Below, one piece after another: positions 56,744 through 64,000 of a stretch of DNA of 64,000 nucleotides (positions are counted from its first letter, which is position 1; each line of letters begins with the position of its first letter). Position numbers and translations under genes: made by a program. The notes beneath the pieces were generated by a model that worked only from the letters and a program-made list of their open reading frames with translations, searched no databases and was not told the origin of the DNA. Source of the DNA: Pratylenchus scribneri (Eukaryota > Nematoda > Chromadorea > Rhabditida > Pratylenchidae); contig JAQSEB010000109.1 of NCBI GenBank assembly GCA_030063045.1, positions 310,001-374,000 on the forward strand, given 5' to 3'.

Positions 56744-57549
56744 CAGTGTTTTCATGATACCAAAATTTTCAAAATGATATGATAGTGATATGATAGTCAA
56801 AATGGTATCATTCAAAATGATATGATATGATAATGATAGTGGCAATTATCACTATCATATCACTATCATATCATTATCATATCATTTTAGCATTATCATT
56901 ATCATATCATTTTTCTATCATTATCATTTTGAAAAAACCGAGAAAAAGACCAACATTTCCAAAAAAATTTTCTTTCCAAGTTAATAAATTTTCTTTGGTT
57001 AGATAAATAAGTTTAATGGGATTTCATTTTTTAAGTATAGCTTTAAATTTTGAATTTTTTAAATTCAATTCAGAGAATCGTATATGAAAAATTCAATATA
57101 TATTTAAGAGGGGTACATAAGAAAAAGATTTGATTGCTAAAAATGGCAATAAAGGGTTCAGGAATCATAATTTATTTAAAAATTGTCCAAAATCTATAAA
57201 AAGTTCTTTGAAAAATAGACAAAATTTTCAAAAATTCTTTGAAAAATGGACAAAATTTTTAAAAATTCTTTGAAAAATGGACAAAATTTTTAAAAGTTCT
57301 TTGAAAAATAGTCAAAATTTTCAAAAATTCTTTGAAAAATGAACAAAATTTTTAAAAATTCTTTGATAAATGCCTGATTTCAACTATCATGATACTATCA
57401 TGATAGTATCACTTTTTTATGATAGTAAATTTCTAAAAATGATATGATACTGATATGATAGTCAAACTGTTATCATATCACTATCATATCATTATCATAT
57501 CACTATCATATCATTATCATATCATTTTAGCACTATCATGAAAACACTG
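56744..57549. mobile_element. hAT-type MITE, 806 bp, rich in GATA/TATC palindromes
   Basis: The ends are CAGTGTTTTCATGATA and its reverse complement TATCATGAAAACACTG. An exact 8-base duplication GTGCATAA flanks it (56736-56743 and 57550-57557), as expected for hAT. Next to both ends lie dozens of ATGATATGATAGTGATATGA-like units in opposite orientation, so each arm is a long subterminal repeat. The centre has about five units of a 31-33-base repeat (TTCTTTGAAAAATGGACAAA...). No transposase is coded. Confidence 0.93.
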
Positions 57550-57690
57550 GTGCATAATAAAATAAATATTTACTGAGATTGTCTGGCAAGAGATTAAATA
57601 AAAAATAATTTAGCTTCCTTTTGGAAAGTAAAATTTTTTTACCGACAAAATTTCTTTTTTACCAGTAAAAAATCCTTTTTAACAACAGAA

Positions 57691-57930
57691 CAGCTTTTGA
57701 CTTCTAATAAATTAGAAACCGGTTTTAGACCATATAGATCTTATATCATTTTGTAGATCTCATCGAAAAGCATTGAATGGTATATAAAATAGCAGGTTTG
57801 AACCAAAATGGAAATATGGTTTAAAATTTATATGACAATCAACGCGTCTCGATGGTATCTGCAAATTCAAATTGGTATAAGGTTTGTAGTGTCTAACAAT
57901 GGTTTCTGATATATGAGAAGTCAAAAGCTA
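57691..57930. mobile_element. palindromic MITE-like element, CCGGTTTTAGACC family
   Basis: The arms are CAGCTTTTGACTTCTAATAA at the left and, inverted, TAGCTTTTGACTTCTCATAT at the right. Inside, AGAAACCGGTTTTAGACC and TAGATCTCATCGA-like words match the inner palindrome at about 46488-46750. A third, more decayed relative lies at about 61084-61345. Confidence 0.65.
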
Positions 57931-59016
57931 TTTTATCCGTAAAAATTAGTAATCCTTTTGGAAAAATTAAATAATGAACGTGAAGAAAAATAATTTCGCC
58001 TTTTTTCGGAAATGTTTCAAATTTTTCAAGAATATAAACCATTGAAATCATATTCAAAAATTAAATATTTTGATAAAAAATAATGTTTTTTATTGAAAAT
58101 ATTGATAACACTAACCATTGTTACAGGGCTGCCGGAGAAGAGCACAGTTGAAGGTGATTAAAAATGAAGAATTTTTTTAAATTAAAGTCTTTATGGAATT
58201 TGCTGAAGAGTAACATATATTCAGATATATGTTGAATTAATTTCTAAATAGCATCTATCCTACAACTTTAATGTTTAATTTACTTAAAAATATTATTTCT
58301 AAATTAAATTTAACATAAGGACAAATCAGGAAGTAATTTTTGCATAATCTTAAATGAACATTTACGGTGTTTTGGAGTAAAATTGTCGGAAGATTTTAAA
58401 AACCCACAAAATTGTCAAGGATAAAAAAACAAAAAGACCCAACTTTTCTACGACTTCATTTCCACTCTTTCCCACAACCCCAAAAACTTTATTCCTCCCA
58501 AGGGAATCATCAGCAGTATTGGCGGCGGCCCAAAACCAAATGTAGTGGGCAATGGCTGAAACTGTGCCTTCATCGAAGAATCCTATTGGCCGAAAAGTCC
58601 AGCAGCATTTCCTCAAAATTGGTGAAGAGCCCCAAAAGACCCAGCAGTCAATGGGCAATGGCCAAAATGCTTCTTTGAGCAAAATTCACTGGCGCGGTAG
58701 GCGTTAAAAGAATGCAATGTTCTCGAGCCAAAAATAATAAATCTTCCCTTTCTGATGAGCCAGAGGTCTCATGAGAATTGTGACCAATGAAAAATGAAAA
58801 AAATATTGAGGTTAGGCGAAAATTTCAAGCCAGCAGTGAAAAGTAAAAATTTAAAATAATTTGAACCAAAGTATAAATGAATTCAAATTCAAAGTAATTA
58901 ATTTAAAAAAAAATCTAAATGTCTTAAATATTTATTCAATCAATGAAAAATTTATTTTTAGCCAACATTCAAATTTAATTATAATAATAAGAACATATAT
59001 AGTTTTACTCTTCTTT
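57931..59016. other. intergenic, one possible short coding segment
   Basis: 58400-58700 is GC-richer, with open frames on both strands. The plus-strand frame from 58551 (MAETVPSSKNPIGRKVQQHF...) runs 50 codons and could be a first exon, but no partner exon is visible, so it is not called. Confidence 0.45.
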
Positions 59017-61547
59017 TTAGTTATTTTGTGTCCAATTGTTGATTTGAGTTCGAGTGTTGGAAAATGATGTCACCATATTAATATTATTATTCATGCCACT
59101 AGCATGAGAGGATGATTTTTTGATTAAACAACAAAATATGCGTCTGAATTGTTGTTTAACATCATTTCGAAATTCGCGGACCAAAAAGAATAGGCAAATC
59201 TCCTCAGTGCATGTGGACAATAAAACGGCAAAAAATGTCAGCCAATAAAAAATAATTTGTGGAATTTCCGACCAATAAATGGTATATGGCACTATATACG
59301 GAAGGACAAGCCAGCGCAAAGATGACATGAATAGGCAAGAGAAGCAGACAATCAAAATTCGGACGGAATCCTTTTCAGAAGTTGTATCATTTGACAGTGT
59401 TGAATTGCTTTTATCTTAATGATAATTAAAAATTTTTGTTGTTATTATCAGCTGATCATTCACATTTTAACCAGATAATTTTGCATGTGATTGCCGCATA
59501 GCAGAATGCTCCAATCCCCATGCAAATTTTGTGAATTATTAAAAAGAGAGTTGATGCTGAAGGCCATCGTCTCAACAACCACATTGTTTGGTCCAATAAG
59601 CCAACAATTAGTGAAAAGAGCCAAAGAAAAGCACAGATTAGATAAAAGTTCCTTAAATCGAACAAATAATTATAAAATATTTGAATAAACAAAAACACAA
59701 AATTTTTGGAAGAATAAAAACACAAAATGTTTCGGGTGAACAAAAACACAAAATGTTTGGATGAACAAAAACACAAAATCCTTCGATAAATAAAACACAA
59801 ATGTTTGGATGAACAAAAACACAAAATCTTTCGATGAATAAAAATACAAAATGTTTGGAAGAATAAAAGCACAAAATGTTTCGGATGAACAAAAACACAA
59901 AATGTTTGGATGAACAAAAACACAAAATCCTTCGATAAATAAAACACAAATGTTTGGATGAACAAAAACACAAAATCTTTCGATGAACAAAAACACAAAA
60001 TTTTTGGAAGAATAAAAACACAAAATGTTTCGGATGAACAAAAACACAAAATGTTTGGATGAACAAAAACACAAAATCCTTCGATAAATAAAACACAAAT
60101 GTTTGGATGAACAAAAACACAAAATCTTTCGATGAACAAAAATACAAAATGTTTGGAAGAATAAAAGCACAAAATGTTTCGGATGAACAAAAACACAAAA
60201 TGTTTGGATGAACAAAAACACAAAATCCTTCGATAAATAAAACACAAATGTTTGGATGAACAAAAACACAAAATTTTTGGAAGAATAAAAACACAAAATG
60301 TTTCGGATGAACAAAAACACAAAATGTTTGGATGAACAAAAACACAAAATCCTTCGATGAATAAAACACAACATTTTTGGAAGAATAAAAACACAAAATG
60401 TTTGGATGAACAAAAACACAAAATCTTTCGATGAATAAAAATACAAAATGTTTGGAAGAATAAAAGCACAAAATGTTTGGATGAACAAAAACACAAAATG
60501 TTTGGATGAACAAAAACACAAAATCCTTCGATAAATAAAACACAAAATTTTTGGAAGAATAAAAACACAAAATGTTTGGATGAACAAAAACACAAAATGT
60601 TTGGATGAACAAAAACACAAAATCCTTCGATAAATAAAATACAAAATTTTTGGAAGAATAAAAACACAAAATGTTTGGATGAACAAAAATACAAAATCTT
60701 TCGATGAATAAAACACAAAATCTTTCGATGAATAAAACACAAAATGTTTGGAAGACTAAATTGTTATTGATTAAATCTGGAACATTTTCTTTGCCGAAAA
60801 CCAATTATAATGAAATGGGAATAACATGGCATGGGCTCGGTTCATGGCCAATGCCAAAATATGGGTAGCGAAAACCATTTCATAAATAGTTAAATTCGCA
60901 GTGAGCAAGTTGTTAAGAAGGGGTGGCGATACGCAAAAAATATTGTTGATTAAAAAGAATGGCATTTCCATAAGCAATCGAAGAAGACTTCCAATTGCCT
61001 AAAAGTAAATAAAGTAAAATATTCTCATTGAATAAAAATTTAATGAATGTTTGATTAAATTTAAAATTTAACATTCATACTAATAGTAGTTTTTAAATTC
61101 TAATAAATTTGAAATCGATTTTAGACCATAATAAACATTTCTTATTTTAAATTTTAATCAAAACTGAGAATAAGCAAATTTAAACCATATTTTTAGATAT
61201 TGGTTTTAAAAACTTAAATTTTGTACCAAAACCTAATATTTTTATACCATTCAATGTGTCTTGCTCTTCCTAAAATCTAAAACTATTGTCTAAAACATCC
61301 TTCTGCTGATGTATTTTAGAAGTCAAAAACTGCTTTTTGGGGTAAAAAAGTAAAATGTGCTGTTTAAAAAAATTTTGTAAAAAAGTTATTTTAACAATTT
61401 TATAACCCTGCTGAATACGATGATCATGGCCGATCTGGTTTTGGATAATTTCAAAAGTGGATGAAAGAAAATGAATAGAAAGATGAATATTAATAAAACA
61501 TCGAAGGAGAATCGAAGAAGCCAATCATAAATTTGTTGTTTTGTCAT
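59017..61547 (-). CDS. serpentine chemoreceptor E (Srx-like), 4 exons
   Basis: Exons: 61407-61547, 60784-60998, 59464-59651 and 59017-59414, giving 313 residues with consistent phases. TM1 is in exon 1. Exon 2 carries TM2-TM3 with ALAMNRAHAMLFPFHYNWFS, matching the (A/S)-x-NR-x-x-A-x-x-x-P-x-x-Y motif after TM3 of nematode Srx/Srt receptors. Exon 3 has TM4-TM5, and exon 4 has TM6-TM7 followed by a basic FRRIFCC tail. Intron 2 (1132 bases) is almost wholly a minisatellite. Its donor GTTCCA is weak, which is the least sure junction. Intron 3 is 49 bases. Function as a G-protein-coupled sensory receptor is inferred from the family. A paralogous last exon lies at 63210-63610. Confidence 0.75.
59688..60765. 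repeat. 25-bp minisatellite with higher-order structure in intron 2 of receptor E
   Basis: About 43 units of ATGAACAAAAACACAAAATG plus TTTGG or a variant are arranged head to tail. Variants ending CTTTCG, CCTTCG and TTTCGG recur in a fixed order, making a higher-order period of about 150 bases in the left two thirds. It lacks stop codons in all three minus frames, which creates three overlapping spurious ORFs of 356-428 codons. Confidence 0.95.
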
Positions 61548-63209
61548 TTCTTCAATTGATCAAATTTGTTAATTTTATAAAATGAAGGGGAATGAAAAAT
61601 TTTGCTAACAGCATTCAATTTTTTTTCTTAAGTTATGATTTAATGAGAATTATATTAAAAATTGTTTGACAAAGCTGAAAACCAGACTAGACACTATCAA
61701 ATTAAATTATCAAATATTTTACGAGTAAAAATTTTAATTTTTAAAATATCTTTTTTCCATTTCCAGCGGAAGGTCAAAAAACATCTTTTATTAAATGCAA
61801 ACAATTAAAATGTAAATTACAAGAGAATAAATTGAATTAAACGCCGATTCTAAAATGTAAGAGAAATGCACCAGACTAATTATGAATTTATTATTGTGAA
61901 TTTTTTCATTATTTTTTTTTAAATTTAATCATATAAAATCGAATTTTATTTTTCCTAGAATTGAATTTTAATTTTACATCATTAGGTAAGGACTCGTTAA
62001 GAATCAAAAACCGTGACTAATAAATTCGACAATAATGATTTTTATATTTTTTTTATTATTTATCAAATCTTCTTAATTTTATTTAACATAAATATTAATA
62101 AAAAATTAGCTTAAGCCCTATAAATTTTTTTATAATTTTTCTAAAAGGGCAAATACAATTTTATTTGGGGTACAAATTTTTTAAATTATCTTAAAAGTCC
62201 CAAAAAAAATAATAAAACGCTTGCTCAATAAGCCCATTGGCATTGGAACATTGTTTCAATCAATTGAAAATAGTGGACGTTTGATAGTTAAAAATCATTG
62301 TAAATAAAAGCATATATGTTAATGTCAGAGCTGGGTCCGACTCCAACTCCGACTCCGCTCCGGAGCTGGAGTCGGAGTTGAAGTCAAAATTTTCAAAGGT
62401 CGGAGTTGGGATTCGGAGTCAAAAATTTTGAGCGACTCCGGACTCCGGTCGAGTCCGGATTTTTATTTAAAAAATGTATTTTTTACCTAATTTTTAAAAA
62501 ATTTCTCTTTTCAATTTTTTTAAAATTAAATTTTTTTTGTTTTATTTTGACTAAAATTGAAATTTTCGTACCGAAATTATATAATTTTCGGAAATAGATG
62601 TTAATTTTACACAAAAATGCCCTGGAGCCAAATCGAAATTACTTTAAAAAATTTCTGCGGAGTCAAACTCCGGAGTCGGAATCGAGCTTTAGAACTATTC
62701 CGGAGTTGGAGTCGGAGTCAAAAATTGGAAATTCCGGAGTCGGAGTCAAGATTTATGAAAGCCCAGCTCTGGTTGGTGCAGGTGCTAATTGAAAGGACAG
62801 CTTTGCTGGGGCAGTAGAATATAAAGAATGGTTTTCTTTAGTTTGTTCCGTTCCCGCGTCACAACCTCCTTTCTCCCATCAACATTAATTATGCTTCATA
62901 TCAAAAAATTCCCTCCCATATAAATTTTTTATGCACCCCATTCCATTCCTAATAACCTTGATATAAGAAAACAAAAACACCTGTTGATATGGGAAGGGAA
63001 TAGTCAAGACTCTCTAGTAGTATACAAAATGCAAATGTGGTAACTGTTAAGCCACTCAGAAAAAAAAAGAAAGAATAAATGAAATAGCAAATGAATCATT
63101 TTCCTTTAAATAAATATAAAACTGTCTTAATTAATTAAAGAAATGAAAAATTAAAGAACATTTCTTTCTAAAATTGAATTGAAAATTTGAATATTCGATT
63201 CTCTTCTTT
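61548..63209. other. intergenic between receptors E and F
   Basis: It is AT-rich with no gene seen. It includes the GGAGTCGGAGT element at 62326-62771 and a GC-richer patch at 62810-63000 with no recognisable coding. Confidence 0.5.
62326..62771. mobile_element. inverted-repeat element built of GGAGTCGGAGT units
   Basis: The ends are CAGAGCTGGG and CCCAGCTCTG. Next to them lie multiple ACTCCGACTCC (left, then inverted) and CCGGAGTCGGAGTC (right) units around an AT-rich core. The flanks GTTAATGT and GTTGGTGC could be a decayed 8-base target duplication. This resembles a non-autonomous hAT-type element. Confidence 0.6.
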
Positions 63210-63610
63210 TTAGTTATTTTGTGTCCAATTGTTGATTTGAATTCGCGGGTTGGTTGATGAAAATGAAGTCACAATATTAATATTGTTATTTATGTTATTA
63301 GTAGCAGAAGATGATTTTTTGGTAAAACAGCAAAATATGCGTCTGAATTGTTGTTGAACACCTTTTCGGAAATCAACGACCAAAATGAATAGGCAAATCT
63401 CCTCAGCGCATATGGACAATAAAAGGGTAAAAAATGAGAGCCAAATATAAATAATTTGTGCAATTTCTGGCCAATCTTTGGGTGAATTTTGGGCAATGAG
63501 AAAATAACGTAAAGATGCCATGAACAGGCAAGAGAAGCAGACAATCAAAATCCGAGATAAATCCTTTTCGGAAGAAGCACCACCACTCGACAATGTCTCC
63601 TTTTTAATAT
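63210..63610 (-). CDS. serpentine chemoreceptor F (Srx-like), last exon only
   Basis: An acceptor at 63611-63612 opens a 401-base exon in the same phase as exon 4 of gene E and ends at TAA 63210. It codes for TM6-TM7 with ILIVCFSCLFMASLRYF and a tail RRIFCCFTKKSSS...INNWTQNN nearly the same as gene E. The exon-3 homologue is not present in the remaining 390 bases. It lies beyond the window or is lost, so completeness cannot be judged. Confidence 0.65.
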
Positions 63611-64000
63611 CTTAATAATTTTAAATATTTTTTTTTTATTTTTAACTGATAAAACGCAGGGTAAAATTACCTTGATTAAAATAAGGTGTAAAAACAGAAA
63701 ATATTAGAAGTTTATGATAAATCCATAATTTAAGATATTGCCAAATTTTATAATTTTTACCTTTTTATCAGTAAATATTTTTACCAGTTTAGTCAATTCA
63801 ATAATTCAATAAAAAATCAGAAAAAAATTAAAAAATTGATTCCAACCTAGAGAAAAATTCCTCATTAAGAATAAATTATAATTATTTTTGATTTTATTTA
63901 TTAATGTACACTAAAAAAATTTAAAACAAATATATGTTGAAAGAGAAGAGTCCTTTCTAAAGGGATAAATTTATTTTGATTTTTTTAAAATTTTTTTTGG
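63611..64000. other. AT-rich, no gene seen
   Basis: No homologue of receptor E exon 3 was found here; this is probably an intron of gene F or non-coding DNA. Confidence 0.5.

Noticed and set aside
58362..58690. Overlapping ORFs on both strands in a GC-richer patch
   Set aside because: Neither shows a domain, and a 50-codon plus-strand alternative has no partner exon; support is too thin.
59456..60804. Three overlapping minus-strand ORFs of 356-428 codons with FVFLFIQTFCVF-like repeats
   Set aside because: They are translations of the 25-base minisatellite in three frames and lie in an intron of receptor E; only the ends (exons 2 and 3) are coding.
62406..62817. Plus-strand ORFs of 63-66 codons rich in SESES or RSRNR
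   Set aside because: They are translations of the GGAGTCGGAGT units and T-rich core of the inverted-repeat element.

Overview
The window is nuclear DNA of an AT-rich animal genome, almost certainly a nematode. The evidence is a complete paramyosin (unc-15-like) gene, clusters of nematode-type serpentine chemoreceptors, short introns with TTTTCAG/TTTTAG-like acceptors, and a BEL/Pao element carrying an envelope-like gene. The species cannot be named from sequence alone. Coding exons were joined by hand from splice sites and phase, so gene models are predictions, but every internal junction given below keeps the frame.

Layout. 1-10.75 kb: a 5'-truncated BEL/Pao element on + (gag-pol, then an SR-rich and envelope-like region, then a probable 3' LTR), in one reading frame broken by two stop codons. 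10.8-18.2 kb: repeats plus small genes: a Cys-rich exon (+), an orphan exon with a QVVTG motif, a 6-exon lysine-rich coiled-coil gene, an 89-residue secreted Cys-rich protein and a fragment resembling otopetrin (all -). 18.3-28.5 kb: three tandem Str-superfamily receptor genes (A, B, C; -), with a recent duplication of about 3.88 kb period. 30.96-38.13 kb: paramyosin, 19 exons (-). 38.1-42.7 kb: no supported gene, one minisatellite. 42.7-44.0 kb: a fourth receptor (D). 44.0-47.6 kb: tandem repeats and nested inverted-repeat elements. 47.6-53.4 (perhaps 54.35) kb: a 20-exon gene (-) coding for three CXC-type zinc-binding modules followed by an AID/APOBEC-like cytidine deaminase domain. 53.4-59.0 kb: repeats, including an 806-bp hAT-type MITE with a perfect 8-bp target duplication. 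59.0-61.5 kb: an Srx-like receptor whose second intron is almost wholly minisatellite. 63.2-63.6 kb: the last exon of a paralogue of it.

The most interesting object is the CXC-deaminase fusion gene. AID/APOBEC-family enzymes convert C to U in DNA or RNA and several restrict retroelements. Here a predicted zinc-binding, possibly DNA-binding, module precedes the deaminase. Other notable themes are four minisatellites at distant loci that share an AAAACACA core, MITEs whose insertion can be proved from a paralogous empty site, and palindromic elements with a TTAGGG-like core. Apart from the retroelement and one Cys-rich exon, every gene lies on the minus strand. No RNA genes, CRISPR arrays or bacterial-type operons were seen.
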